Shown: positions 38,511 through 47,749, counted from the first letter of the stretch. The stretch: DNA of 64,000 nucleotides from JARRLC01 sp050290865 (GCA_050290865.1 JBNKIW010000005.1:123245-187244), one strand, 5' to 3'. The notes: generated by a model from the letters alone, not told the origin. Translations and numbers: made by a program.

Positions 38511-39848
38511 TTATCCCGCGCGAAGCGCCTCTGCAAAACGCACCGGCTCGCCCGCGGCCGCGGCGACAATCGCGCCGTCGCGCATCACGGCGTGCCCGCG
38601 GACGATGGTGGACACCGGCCAGCCGCGCAGACGCCGTCCCGCGAAAGGCGTCCAGCCGCAGCGGCTGGTGATCCAGTCGTCGCTGACCGTGCGCTCAGCC
38701 TTCATGTCCACGATGGTGAGATCGGCGTCGTAGCCGCGCGCGAGCCGCCCCTTGCCCGCGATGCCATAGATACGCGCCGGTCCCGCGCTGGTCAGGTCTA
38801 CAAAGCGCGGAAGCGAAAGGCGTCCGGCATTGACGTGATCGAGCATCACCGGGACGAGCGTCTGCACCCCCGGCAGCCCGGAGGGGGATGCCGGGTAGGG
38901 ATGGGCTTTTTCATCGAGTGTGTGGGGAGCGTGATCGGAACCGAGGCTGTCAACGGCGCCTTGCGCGAGCGCGTCCCAGAGCGCCGCTACCTGCCCGGCA
39001 TCACGTAAAGGCGGGTTCATCTGAGCCCTCGTACCGAGGCGCGGGTAGGCGTCTTCGGCCGTCAGGGTGAGATGCTGTGGGGTGACTTCGGCGGTGGCGA
39101 TGTCCTTGTTCGCCGCCAGGATGTCCATTTCTTCGGCGGTCGAGACATGGAGGACATGGACCCGGGCGCCCGCCTCGCGCGCCAGTTGCAAAAGGAGCCG
39201 CGTCGAGCGGATCGCGGCCTCGGCGTCGCGCCAGACGGTGTGGCTCGCCACATCGCCCTCGGCGCGTAGCGAGGCGCGTTCGCGCAGCCGGGCTTCGTCC
39301 TCGGAGTGGAAGGAGGCGCGGCGGCGGATCGTGGCGAGGAGGGCGCGAAGCGAGGTAGGGTCATCGACCAGCAGGTTGCCAGTGGACGATCCCATGAACA
39401 CCTTTACGCCCGCCACGCCTTCCAGCGGCTCCAACTCCGCGAGGCTGGCGATGTTGTCCTTGGTCGCGCCCGCGTAGAAGGCGAAGTCGCAGAACATACG
39501 GCCGCGCGCGCGCGCCACCTTGTCCCGCAACGCCTCGGCGGTGGTCGAAGCCGGACGGGTGTTCGGCATCTCGAACACGGCGGTGACGCCGCCCAGTACG
39601 GCGGAGCGGCTGCCCGATTCAAGGTCTTCCTTGTGCTCGGCGCCGGGCTCGCGGAAATGGACGTGGCTGTCGATGACACCGGGCAGAACATGGAGACCGC
39701 GCGCGTCGAGCACCTCGCCGGCGGCATCGGGCGCGATACTGCCGAGCCGTGCGATGCGGCCGCCGGCGATGCCAATATCGCCCTGCCAGATGCCGTCATG
39801 ATTGACGACGGTGCCGCCGCGGATGATGAGGTCGAACGTTTGCGCCAT
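38511..39848 (-). CDS. pyrC: Dihydroorotase
   Basis: 445 residues from the ATG at 39848. Zinc amidohydrolase of pyrimidine synthesis, class I type. Marks: the metal site DSHVHFREPG, then EDLESGSRSAVLGGVTAVFEMPNTRPAST, the HVLHVST block, and GSDHAPHTLDEK with the catalytic Asp. Related dihydropyrimidinases and allantoinases share the fold; the MPNTRP and SDHAPH context favours dihydroorotase. No other pyrimidine genes are beside it. Confidence 0.9.
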   Translation of the reverse strand: MAQTFDLIIRGGTVVNHDGIWQGDIGIAGGRIARLGSIAPDAAGEVLDARGLHVLPGVIDSHVHFREPGAEHKEDLESGSRSAVLGGVTAVFEMPNTRPASTTAEALRDKVARARGRMFCDFAFYAGATKDNIASLAELEPLEGVAGVKVFMGSSTGNLLVDDPTSLRALLATIRRRASFHSEDEARLRERASLRAEGDVASHTVWRDAEAAIRSTRLLLQLAREAGARVHVLHVSTAEEMDILAANKDIATAEVTPQHLTLTAEDAYPRLGTRAQMNPPLRDAGQVAALWDALAQGAVDSLGSDHAPHTLDEKAHPYPASPSGLPGVQTLVPVMLDHVNAGRLSLPRFVDLTSAGPARIYGIAGKGRLARGYDADLTIVDMKAERTVSDDWITSRCGWTPFAGRRLRGWPVSTIVRGHAVMRDGAIVAAAAGEPVRFAEALRAG

Positions 39849-39971
39849 ATCTGCTGCCACCGGTGCTGGCGGGCCACTCTCGCCGGTCCTCCCATCTTGC
39901 TGGTTGAGGACGGTGCCCGCGTTCAGGGGATGGATAGCGGTGGATGGCGCTCCATTCAAGGGAGGATAAGG

Positions 39972-40373
39972 TCAGCGGTAAAAGAGGTAGGAGCCGATAA
40001 GCGCGGTCGGCGCGCGGCCCCTTGCCCAGAGCGGCGCGCGGTCGTGGCGATGGCAGGAGACGGCGCCGCCGGTTTCGTCGGTGAGGTCGCCGGCCCAGAC
40101 ATGGCATGTCACGGCATAGAACCGGCACCAGTCGGTGAGGGGGGAAGGGGTGTCGAGCGCGCCGGGCTGCAGCCTGCCGGTCGCCTCGCGGAGGATCTGG
40201 CTGCAGATGCTTGCGACGCAAGGCGGGGTGTCGGAAGTGGACGCGGCGTGGGTGAGGCGGTTGCGAATGACCCAGGCGAGCGGCGCGCGTAGCGGGTCCA
40301 GGCCGCTGTCGTCCATGAGGGCGACGGTACGCGCGCAGAGGTCGAGATCGGCGGGGGTGAGGGTAAACGGCAT
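39972..40373 (-). CDS. SleB-like cell wall hydrolase (Hydrolase_2), possibly inactive
   Basis: 133 residues from the ATG at 40373. The segment TDWCRFYAVTCHVWAGDLTDETGGAVSCHRHD...PLWARG and the LCARTVALMDDSGLDPLRAPLAWVIRNRL stretch align without gaps to the SleB/CwlJ lytic transglycosylase family. At the position of the catalytic Glu (in the family's AEARGE motif) this protein has Met20. No signal peptide is seen. It lies between pyrC and the lysis-like module at the end of the GTA cluster, on the same strand, so it may belong to the GTA lysis set. Activity is doubtful. Confidence 0.65.
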   Translation of the reverse strand: MPFTLTPADLDLCARTVALMDDSGLDPLRAPLAWVIRNRLTHAASTSDTPPCVASICSQILREATGRLQPGALDTPSPLTDWCRFYAVTCHVWAGDLTDETGGAVSCHRHDRAPLWARGRAPTALIGSYLFYR

Positions 40374-40508
40374 GACTGCTGACCGGGCATTCTTGGGAGG
40401 CTTTCCGTAGCGCGGCAGAAAACCGTTGCACTGCAAATATATGCAGGAGGATGCTCACAGAAGAAGCACGGAGAAACCCGTATGTGGCTAGCACTTACGG
40501 CGTTCTGC

Positions 40509-40742
40509 TTAGGGCGCTGACTTCGGCCCGGGTGTTTGCTTCTCTACGGTTTCCGTTTCGGCCGGCCTTTCCTTCAGCAAGACGGCAGCCGCAGCGCTGA
40601 GCGCGGCCACCGCGCCGAAGATCTGGCTCCATTCCTGCTCGTTCAGCCCAAGCAGGCCGAGGCTGGCGAGAAATGCTGCCAGGCCGGCGAAGGTCGAGGG
40701 TTCCTTCAGGCGCTTCAGGATGTATTTCATCGTTGTCCTCAT
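40509..40742 (-). CDS. Small membrane protein, candidate holin
   Basis: 77 residues; ATG at 40742 overlaps the endolysin-like stop (ATGA), and an internal ATG at 40730 is possible. Two hydrophobic segments (TFAGLAAFLASLGLLGL and IFGAVAALSAAAAVLL) separated by a short acidic turn, and a charged C-terminus. Size, topology and coupling to a GH108 gene are those of a phage-type holin. No family can be named by eye. Confidence 0.6.
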   Translation of the reverse strand: MRTTMKYILKRLKEPSTFAGLAAFLASLGLLGLNEQEWSQIFGAVAALSAAAAVLLKERPAETETVEKQTPGPKSAP

Positions 40743-41293
40743 GAGTTGGCGGATTTCGCAGCGCAGGGCTTGGCGGGAGGCTTCAGGAGAGCCTGCGCGG
40801 CCGAGTGCGTGGCGAGGAGGCGGCGGGCGGCGCCGAGCACGAAGAACCGGGCCAGTCGTTGCCAGACCCCGCGTGCCTGCAAGCGGTTGGCGATGAACGC
40901 CGCCAGCAGGGCTTCAGGCCGGGCGGACGCCACCGCGGCGAGCGTAACCTTGCCGATCAAGCCATCGGTTTTGACGTTCAGCGCTTCCTGAAGAAGGCGC
41001 ACCGCGCGTTCCGCCCCCTCGGCCACCGCGCAGTCGAAGACTGCGAGGTCGACGCCGGAGGGGAGCAGCCCGCATTTACAGGCATCCCAGAACGTCGAGC
41101 GGTAGATAGCGGCGGTTTCCTTCTTGGTCAGCGTGCGCAGCGCCTCGCCCGTGGCAGGCTGGCCGCGATGCCGCTCCAGCATGGCCGGGGTGATGCCACG
41201 ATTGGCAGTCGTGGCGGCGTTAAAAAGCCGCTCGGACCAGCCACCGGCGAATGACAGGACATGCGCCAGGGCAGCGTTGAAGTTTTTCTGCAA
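40739..41293 (-). CDS. GH108 endolysin homologue lacking the catalytic glutamate
   Basis: 184 residues from a TTG at 41293. It aligns along its length with glycoside hydrolase 108 N-acetylmuramidases: RGITPAMLERHRGQPAT, LTKKETAAIYRSTFWDAC, LPSGVDLAVFDCAVAEGAERAVRLLQEAL and DGLIGKVTLAAV, which includes the peptidoglycan-binding part. In the family the N-terminal EGGY motif holds the essential Glu; here it is AGGW, with Ala16 in its place, and the following PGGAT is also lost. It sits between two small membrane proteins, as in a lysis cassette. A structural or pseudo-enzyme role, or decay, is possible. Confidence 0.82.
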   Translation of the reverse strand: MQKNFNAALAHVLSFAGGWSERLFNAATTANRGITPAMLERHRGQPATGEALRTLTKKETAAIYRSTFWDACKCGLLPSGVDLAVFDCAVAEGAERAVRLLQEALNVKTDGLIGKVTLAAVASARPEALLAAFIANRLQARGVWQRLARFFVLGAARRLLATHSAAQALLKPPAKPCAAKSANS

Positions 41294-41325
41294 GGGGGAA
41301 CTCCGTCGGAAGGCGGTGGTGCGGG

Positions 41326-41535
41326 CTATGAGTCGCTCCCAGGGGGGCGTTTGAAGCGGTCGCGCAGAAACAGCCAGAGGCGCCCGCAGCCGAGAACGAG
41401 GCCGATAATGAGCGTCGCGGTGGTGAGGAACTGGTTGACCTGAGAAAGCAGCGGTCCCCAGGCGGGCGCGGCGACTAGACTGCCGGCGATCACCGTGTCG
41501 GGGACATTGTGGGAGGGATCGGTTTCGGGGGACAT
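41326..41535 (-). CDS. Small single-helix membrane protein of the lysis-like module
   Basis: 69 residues with one clear transmembrane helix (FLTTATLIIGLVLGCGRLWLFL) and a basic C-terminus (RDRFKRPPGS). It stands 32 bp before the GH108 homologue on the same strand. It may be a holin or spanin-like helper; the sequence alone does not say. Confidence 0.55.
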   Translation of the reverse strand: MSPETDPSHNVPDTVIAGSLVAAPAWGPLLSQVNQFLTTATLIIGLVLGCGRLWLFLRDRFKRPPGSDS

Positions 41536-41581
41536 GGTCTTCCTGGAAAGGATAGGGCGGGCCGTGCGAGCTGCGGCGGCC

Positions 41582-42358
41582 TCAACTGACGACCGTGCCG
41601 TCGGTGACGCGGCGCCAGTCCGTACCGTCGGAGAAGGCGAGCACAGGGCCGCCGGTCTCGTCGCTGACGAAGGCGAGCGCGCCTGCGCCTGCCGCCGACG
41701 CCGAGGGCAAGCCGCTGACGGTGAAGCTGGCCACGCGCGGCACGCCGCTCGCGGACGCTACCAGCGTCAGGCCGGTGTGGAACGACGAACCGTCGGGTGA
41801 GACCTTGAAGCGGAAGTCATCATCGCCGATGCATCCGATCTCTGCACGCCCCGACCAGCCGGTCTGAAACAGAATGCTGGCGGTTGCGCCGCTGCCGGAC
41901 TTGTTGAACTTGGCCTGGACGCCGCTGCCATTGTGCGTGAACAGCACCGTGTCGGCGGCGACGGCGAGCCGGTTCGTGGTGTCCGCGGTGGTGTTGACGC
42001 CGATCTGTCCGGCGTTTTGGGTCGAGCAGCCGGTCCAGGCGGCGCCGTCGAAGATGAAAAGCGCGCTTTCATCCGCGATCCAGGCGAGCCAGCCGGTTTG
42101 AGGTGTGTAATGCGCCCACGCGCCGTCCTGCCAGGCGGCGATCCGGCCATCCTGACCGGCCCACGCGCCCGTGGCGCCACTGGCCACGAGATAGCGCGCG
42201 CCCTCGGCGGGTGAGCCGGGCGGCGCCGTCAGGTCGCGGTCGAGGATGGCGAGCATCACGAGGGCGTCGAGGCGGACGAGCGCCTCGTTGTGGGTGACGT
42301 GCTTCTGCGATTGCGCCGCCTCGAGATAGGGAAGCGCAAGGTTCGGTGAGGTGGTCAT
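41582..42358 (-). CDS. DUF2793 protein, GTA/phage tail associated
   Basis: 258 residues. The N-terminus (TTSPNLALPYLEAAQSQKHVTHNEALVRLDALV) and GSPAEGARYLVASGATGAWAGQDGRIAAWQDGAW match DUF2793, common directly after the large tail protein of alphaproteobacterial GTA-like and phage clusters. The second half is beta-rich (Gly/Ser/Thr), as in fibre or host-contact domains. It follows gp15 by about 56 bp. Host recognition is inference. Confidence 0.83.
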   Translation of the reverse strand: MTTSPNLALPYLEAAQSQKHVTHNEALVRLDALVMLAILDRDLTAPPGSPAEGARYLVASGATGAWAGQDGRIAAWQDGAWAHYTPQTGWLAWIADESALFIFDGAAWTGCSTQNAGQIGVNTTADTTNRLAVAADTVLFTHNGSGVQAKFNKSGSGATASILFQTGWSGRAEIGCIGDDDFRFKVSPDGSSFHTGLTLVASASGVPRVASFTVSGLPSASAAGAGALAFVSDETGGPVLAFSDGTDWRRVTDGTVVS

Positions 42359-42414
42359 TGGGGCGTCCTGTGGAATGATCGCGGGTAACGGGCAGCGCGA
42401 GGCAGCGCTCCGGG

Positions 42415-45400
42415 CTACGGAACGACCGCCTCACGCGCCGTTCCCCGGCCGTAGCTTGCGCTCATCTGATAGACCCGCACCGCATATGTGGACCGCGGAG
42501 CACCAAAATCGGCGGTCTGCTGGGCGGCGGTGTAGGTCGTGGTGGGGCTGGAGGCGGTGAAAGTGCGCTTGACGATGCCGCCATCCATGATGTCCACCTC
42601 GTAAGCCTCCGTTTCCTCCGCGAGTGGCACCTCGATACCCTGCCAACTGTCGCCGCCTTCCCTCGTCCGCCGTTTCCAGGAAAGGAGGAGATCTCCGCTG
42701 CCGTCGAAACTGCCGCGGATATAGCAAGGCGACAAGGGCCGGAGGCCCACGCCGCAGAAGGCGAAGCCGGGTTTTGATGTGTAGGCCGCGTGGCCGATAT
42801 CACAGGAGGCGGGACCGTATTTCCAATTGTAGGTGAGGCCCACATCGTCCGACCTCATGTCCAGCTGGGTGACGGCCGCGTCAAGGAGGACGAAGCGCGC
42901 GCCCGCGGGCAGGGGATCGCGCATCGCGCCTTCCGTGCCGTATTGGCCGCGCAGGAGGCCGGATAAGTCATAAGTTGAGCCGGACACCAGCGCCGCCGAG
43001 GCGAATTGGATCACCTCCCATTCGCCATTCACGTTCTCAATGGCGGCAAGGTTTGCGCCGCCGAGCACCAGCAGTTCTTCGGCGCTCGCGAGCTGGCCGC
43101 CCGACAGTACGACCCGGAGGATGTTGCCACGGTCCCACCGCCCCGCGGGCCCGCTGTACAGATCGGTCGCGGTGGTCCCCATCGTTGCGGGCGTGCCGGC
43201 CAGAGCGACGAGTTCGTAGCCGGATGTAGCGGGCGAACGGTAGAACGCCACGCCACCGGGCCAGGGAGCCCCATAGGCCGCGACGGCTCCGGCATATGGC
43301 ACCTCGTCGCCCCGGATCAGCGGCAGGTCGAGAAAGGCGGCTGCCTGCACGCCATAGGTTACCGGCGCGGAGGGAGAGGCATCGCGAGCGGGTACAACGA
43401 CGGGACCGTAAAGTTGCGGCTCTATCGAAAGCGCCTCGATCTCGATGGCTTCGCCGAGATGCAGGCCCGTCAGCCGCAAAGCCTGAGACCGCTCTCCGGC
43501 CATGAGCGTCACCATGTCGGACGGATCGAGCGCCAGCCGCGACGGTGGAAGCGCAAATGCCGCCCGTTCGCGTGCGGCCCATGCTTCCTGCACCATGGTT
43601 TCGGCCATGGCGCGGGCGCTGGCGTAGGTCGTGACCACCGGGATCCGCGCCGAGGACACGCGGCCCGAGGCGCCCGCGATCCGGCGGCCTTCGGCGCTTC
43701 CTTGCGCGTAGTCGCGGTCGGCGTCGATAAAGGTGATTTTCGCCGCACAGGGCAGGTCGGTTTCCTGGCCGCGCGTAAGCTGGTAGAGCGGCGCCTCCGC
43801 CCGCGTTTCGACCAGGTCGTCCGGCGTCAGCGTTGCCATGCTCCCCTCGCGCCCGCGGTGCGTGAAGCGGACCTTCCCGTTCGACTCGAAACTGTCGAAG
43901 AAGTAGGCGGTTTCGAGCGGCTGGATCGCGTCGCGCGCGCTCATGACGCGGTCGATTACATAGCCTGACAGCGATCCGGAGAGCTGCGAAGCGTCGTAAT
44001 CGGAAAAACCGAAATCATCCGCGATTTGCGCGACGGTCTCGGCGAGCGGAGCGTCGGCCGTGCGGCCTGTCAGCCAGTGTCCGAGCTGCCAGTTGCTGCC
44101 ATCCGCCCAGACACTGCGCCACGCTGGAAATGCGGGATAGGGACGCGCATCCCAGGTGTAGAGCATGATCCGGCCGACATCGACCATGCGGCCCGTATAG
44201 ATGCTGCTCTCGGGGTTCTGCGCTTCCGCGAAATCCGATGTGGTTGGATCGTACCATTCGAGGAATGCGCGGGCATAGCGCCGTTGCATCAGGTCGTCGC
44301 GTGTGCCGCGTGAGAAGCAGGGGAGGGCGCTCTCGGCACTCTTGGGGTCGTAGAAGACGTTGGGCTGATTGGCGCCCTTGTCGACAGCCGGGCATCCCAG
44401 TTCCGTGAGCCAGATGGGTTTGCTTTCGGGCGTCCACGGTGTTGGCGTTGGGCTTTCGGTGCCGCCTGGCCGGTCGAAATGCGTGCTGCTCCACCACGAA
44501 TGGATGTCTTTGTACCGGAACACCCAGGGCTTGCCGTAGCCATCTGTAATGTTCGTGCGCTGCTGGGCGGCGCGGTCATCGAGCGAAGCGTAATACCAGT
44601 CGAACCCTTCGCCGCCGGCGATATTGCTCTTCAGATAGCTCAGGTCGTGAATTGAGCGCGTGCCGGCCACGTAATCGAGATGATCCGTGCCGTCACGCCA
44701 GTCGGAGAGCGGCCAGTAGCAGTCGATGCCGATGGCGTCGATATCGGGGCTCGCCCACAGCGGATCGAGATGAAAGAACACGTCGCCCGAGTCGTCGGCA
44801 GGCTGATGGCCGAAATACTCGCTCCAGTCCGCGGCGTAGGTCAGCGTCGCCTCGGGGAGGATAGCGGCGACATCCGCGGCGAGGCTGATCAGCGCCTGCA
44901 CGAAAGGATAGGTCGAGGCGCTGTCACGCAACTGGGAAAGGCCGCGCATCTCCGAACCGATAATGAACGCGTCCACGCCGCCCGCAAGCTCGCAAAGCTT
45001 CGCCGAATGCAGGGTGAAACGGCGGTAACTCCATTCGTCCGGGCCGGAATAGACCACCTCGCCGTCGACGATGGTGAAGTCGGAGGGAGCCGCTGTTCCG
45101 ACGAAAGCGGCGACCTGGGTTGCGGCGGCGGCCGTCTTGTCGGGCGTGCCCGGCTGGTCGGGCGCTGGCGAGCAGGTGATACGGCCGCGCCAGGGATAGG
45201 CGGGCTGGCCGGTGTCGCCGGTGTATGGGTCGGGAAGGGTGTTGTCGGCGGCAACGTCCATCAGGAAGAAAGGCGTGAAGACGACCTCCAGCCCGCGCGC
45301 CCTCAGGTCGGCGATGGCGGCGACGACCGTGTTGTCCGACGGTGTCCCGCCATACGCCGCGACGCCGTCATGGGTCGAGACCATCTCCGCGTCTGCGCGC

Positions 45401-46374
45401 GTCAGGCCTGCCACGCCCCAATCGATCGGCGTGGTGCCGGTGCCCTTGTCGTGCGTGTCGACCTTCGGCCTGACGGTGCAGTCGCCGCAGCGGAGATCGT
45501 CCCCGAACCACGCCACGAATAGCGAGACGGCGCCGCAGTTCGGCAGCGTCTCCTGGAGTTGATCCAGCGAGGCCGCCCAGTCGGAGTCGGCGAGATTCGT
45601 ATGGCGGTTCTCGGAATAGGTGACGCCACCGCCGCCATCGACGCGCACTTCCTCGGGATGATAGACGAACTCCCCCGCCGCCGGGATCATGGTCACGCCG
45701 CGAACGGAGTCTTCGAAGCTGTCCACCGCGCGGAACACCTCGAAATTGAGCTGCGGGATGCGATTGCCGAAATCGGCCAGTGGCAGACGTTCGAACACGA
45801 TATAGGCCAGACCGCGATAGGCGGGAGCCATGCCGGCCCCTTCCTTCGCTTCGATCAGGCTGTCGGGCATCTGATCCTCACTGCCCGTATACAGCCGCCA
45901 CGTATAATCCGTAAGCGCGAATTCCTCGCCGTCGGCCCAGACCCGCCCCAGCCGCGTGATTTCGCCCTCGCACAGTGCCACGGCGAAATTGGCATAATAG
46001 CGGTAGGTGTTGCCGGAGGCGCCGCTCGTTCCGCCGAGCCCCTTGCCGCCGCCCGTGCTTTCGGCCGACACCTGCTCTTCGAAATGCGTGGCCCAGATGA
46101 TCTGTCCGCCAAGCCGGGCGCGGCCGTACAGGCGCGGGATGTGCGCCCCATCCGTGGACGCGGTCACGGTGAGATCGGCGAGGCGTGGTCCGTCGCGAAC
46201 TGTGTTTTGTCCGGTTGCGCCGAAAAGCGCGTTGTCGATGTAGGCACCCGCGAGACCGCCGAGTGCACGGCCGACGGTGGCGCCCGTCAGCGAAGCGCCA
46301 AGGAAGGAAAATCCCGCTGGCAGGAGAGCGCCGCCCGCAGCGGCGCCTACCACGGAAAGCGCAAGAGTGGCCAT
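42415..46374 (-). CDS. GTA gp15-like large tail/baseplate protein with TIM-barrel domain
   Basis: 1,319 residues, the length of GTA gp15 (megatron) proteins. Tail-tip protein thought to form the lower baseplate and reach the host. The N-terminus is hydrophobic (LSVVGAAAGGALLPAGFSFLG), then comes a beta-rich region. A TIM-barrel glycoside-hydrolase-like domain follows (roughly 440-740, with WSYRRFTLHSAKLCELAGGVDAFIIGSEMRGL and IWLTELGCPAVDKGANQPN). A phage-tail-3 type region (about 780-1000, EAPLYQLTRGQETDLPCAAKITFIDADRDY) and a fibronectin-like C-terminus complete it. Gene order matches the end of the R. capsulatus GTA cluster. Confidence 0.92.
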   Translation of the reverse strand: MATLALSVVGAAAGGALLPAGFSFLGASLTGATVGRALGGLAGAYIDNALFGATGQNTVRDGPRLADLTVTASTDGAHIPRLYGRARLGGQIIWATHFEEQVSAESTGGGKGLGGTSGASGNTYRYYANFAVALCEGEITRLGRVWADGEEFALTDYTWRLYTGSEDQMPDSLIEAKEGAGMAPAYRGLAYIVFERLPLADFGNRIPQLNFEVFRAVDSFEDSVRGVTMIPAAGEFVYHPEEVRVDGGGGVTYSENRHTNLADSDWAASLDQLQETLPNCGAVSLFVAWFGDDLRCGDCTVRPKVDTHDKGTGTTPIDWGVAGLTRADAEMVSTHDGVAAYGGTPSDNTVVAAIADLRARGLEVVFTPFFLMDVAADNTLPDPYTGDTGQPAYPWRGRITCSPAPDQPGTPDKTAAAATQVAAFVGTAAPSDFTIVDGEVVYSGPDEWSYRRFTLHSAKLCELAGGVDAFIIGSEMRGLSQLRDSASTYPFVQALISLAADVAAILPEATLTYAADWSEYFGHQPADDSGDVFFHLDPLWASPDIDAIGIDCYWPLSDWRDGTDHLDYVAGTRSIHDLSYLKSNIAGGEGFDWYYASLDDRAAQQRTNITDGYGKPWVFRYKDIHSWWSSTHFDRPGGTESPTPTPWTPESKPIWLTELGCPAVDKGANQPNVFYDPKSAESALPCFSRGTRDDLMQRRYARAFLEWYDPTTSDFAEAQNPESSIYTGRMVDVGRIMLYTWDARPYPAFPAWRSVWADGSNWQLGHWLTGRTADAPLAETVAQIADDFGFSDYDASQLSGSLSGYVIDRVMSARDAIQPLETAYFFDSFESNGKVRFTHRGREGSMATLTPDDLVETRAEAPLYQLTRGQETDLPCAAKITFIDADRDYAQGSAEGRRIAGASGRVSSARIPVVTTYASARAMAETMVQEAWAARERAAFALPPSRLALDPSDMVTLMAGERSQALRLTGLHLGEAIEIEALSIEPQLYGPVVVPARDASPSAPVTYGVQAAAFLDLPLIRGDEVPYAGAVAAYGAPWPGGVAFYRSPATSGYELVALAGTPATMGTTATDLYSGPAGRWDRGNILRVVLSGGQLASAEELLVLGGANLAAIENVNGEWEVIQFASAALVSGSTYDLSGLLRGQYGTEGAMRDPLPAGARFVLLDAAVTQLDMRSDDVGLTYNWKYGPASCDIGHAAYTSKPGFAFCGVGLRPLSPCYIRGSFDGSGDLLLSWKRRTREGGDSWQGIEVPLAEETEAYEVDIMDGGIVKRTFTASSPTTTYTAAQQTADFGAPRSTYAVRVYQMSASYGRGTAREAVVP

Positions 46375-46395
46375 GTCGGTGTCGCCTTGAGGGTT

Positions 46396-47097
46396 CTACA
46401 GGGTGAGGGAGATGCCGACGCCGAACGTCCGTGCGGGGCCGGACGGATAGGTCGTGCCGCCGCCTGTGGCCTGGCCGTAGGCCGCGAAAGCACCGCGCGC
46501 GGCGACCAGACGCCGGGTCGAGGCGAGCGCGCAGGGCTGACCATTCGACCAGAGAATGGCGGGGGCAGGAGCCGTATGGCGGGCCGCTCGCTCCACAGCG
46601 GGGCTGAGCGACGCGGTGAAGAGGGCGCTGCCGCTGGTGATGCGGCGTGCAAGTCCAAGCGCCGCGGCCTTGCCGCCAAAGCCGATCCCGCCTGCGGCAG
46701 CAACGAGCACCCCCGCCACGACGCGCATGCCGGCGCCTCCCCCGGAAGTGGCTAAGCTGCCAACAGAGGTAAGAAGATACCGGAGCACCCCAATGCCAGA
46801 CTCCTGGCCTGAGGCTGCTATTGAGGCATATTCCGCCAGGACTCTCCGGCCTTTGGTAACAACTGCGGACTGCCCGCTAGCGGCAATTATGGCCCTTATC
46901 GCCGACAGAACGAATCCCCGCCGGAGCAGGGCGAAGGCGCTGAGCGCGAAACTGCCATTGCTGGCCACCAGCCTGCGGCTGATTGTGCCGTTTGCTGCTT
47001 GGCCCGACGTCACGAAATCGCCCGCGGTGGCGGCGAGGGTATGCGTAAGCGCTCCTTCGCCAGCCGCAGGAAGAAGCACCTGAAACGACCAGTTCAT
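46396..47097 (-). CDS. GTA-associated fibre-like protein of nine 22-residue repeats
   Basis: 233 residues from the ATG at 47097. After an 18-residue head (MNWSFQVLLPAAGEGALT), residues 19-216 divide into nine repeats of exactly 22 residues with the loose pattern R-x-L-x-A-x-x-G-S-x-A-x-S-G-Q-x-A-x-x-x-x-x. The seventh and eighth are degenerate. A 17-residue tail ends the protein. Regular small-residue repeats of this kind occur in phage tail and fibre proteins and suggest a beta-solenoid shaft. It lies 21 bp upstream of gp15 in the cluster. No enzyme motif is seen. Confidence 0.7.
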   Translation of the reverse strand: MNWSFQVLLPAAGEGALTHTLAATAGDFVTSGQAANGTISRRLVASNGSFALSAFALLRRGFVLSAIRAIIAASGQSAVVTKGRRVLAEYASIAASGQESGIGVLRYLLTSVGSLATSGGGAGMRVVAGVLVAAAGGIGFGGKAAALGLARRITSGSALFTASLSPAVERAARHTAPAPAILWSNGQPCALASTRRLVAARGAFAAYGQATGGGTTYPSGPARTFGVGISLTL

Positions 47098-47211
47098 AAT
47101 CTCTTTTGCCCTATGGCTTGGGACCGGAGGATTTCTGGGTGTTGCTTGGCGCGGCGCGGGCGGCGGGGTGGATACCTGCTCTCCGGTCGTGCAGCGAGGC
47201 AACGAAACTCT

Positions 47212-47562
47212 TCAGGCTACCTTCGAAATCCGCCAGTTGATTGTCCGATCGGTGCCGCCGATCTTCCTGACGGTCATGTCCCAGCCGATGCCGAGCACCA
47301 GCGAGGGCGACACCCACACCGGCGCCGTTTGCGCGTTGGCGAAGCGTGCTGAATAGACCTCTCTCTGCGTGTCGCCGGTGCGGACCTTCTCGTAAACCTT
47401 GAATTCGAACACGTCGCCGGCAGCCACCGCGTTGAGGTCGAGGAACGCCTGATAAACGCCCGCTGTTGTATCGGCATCGGGGCCCGCGGTGTCGGTGGTC
47501 AGGCTGTGCTCGGTAGTGCTCACCGCCTCGGTGCCGGTGTAGGCTTCAACGGTAATGGTCAT
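47212..47562 (-). CDS. GTA-associated beta-rich structural protein, unknown
   Basis: 116 residues from the ATG at 47562. It is Thr/Ala/Val-rich and likely beta-structured (TVEAYTGTEAVSTTEHSLTTDTAGPDADTTAGVYQAFLDLNAVAAGDVFEF), with a C-terminal GWDMTVRKIGGTDRTINW stretch. Phage proteins with this look are minor structural or fibre-adaptor proteins. No named family recognised. It sits in the block of accessory genes between gp14 and gp15. Confidence 0.65.
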   Translation of the reverse strand: MTITVEAYTGTEAVSTTEHSLTTDTAGPDADTTAGVYQAFLDLNAVAAGDVFEFKVYEKVRTGDTQREVYSARFANAQTAPVWVSPSLVLGIGWDMTVRKIGGTDRTINWRISKVA

Positions 47563-47709
47563 TTTTTCTCCAGTCTGCGCATCCGCGCAGCCTATTTGGC
47601 CCACTTGGCCGTGGGCCCCAGGTGCAAACTAATCAGCATAGTGGCCGTGGCCGCGGAGCGATGCCGATGAGTTACTCCCTCTTCGGGGCCCGCGGCTAAG
47701 CGGGCAAGA

Positions 47710-47727
47710 GCCGGGCGAATGCCCGGC
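47710..47727. repeat. Perfect 7-bp hairpin, REP-like or terminator
   Basis: GCCGGGC-GAAT-GCCCGGC in the 187-bp gap between two fibre-like genes, followed by GCGAGCGAAGCGAGCC. There is no T-run, so a rho-independent terminator is unlikely; an RNA processing or attenuation hairpin, or a dispersed palindrome, are alternatives. Confidence 0.5.
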
Positions 47728-47749
47728 GAGCGAGCGAAGCGAGCCAGAG

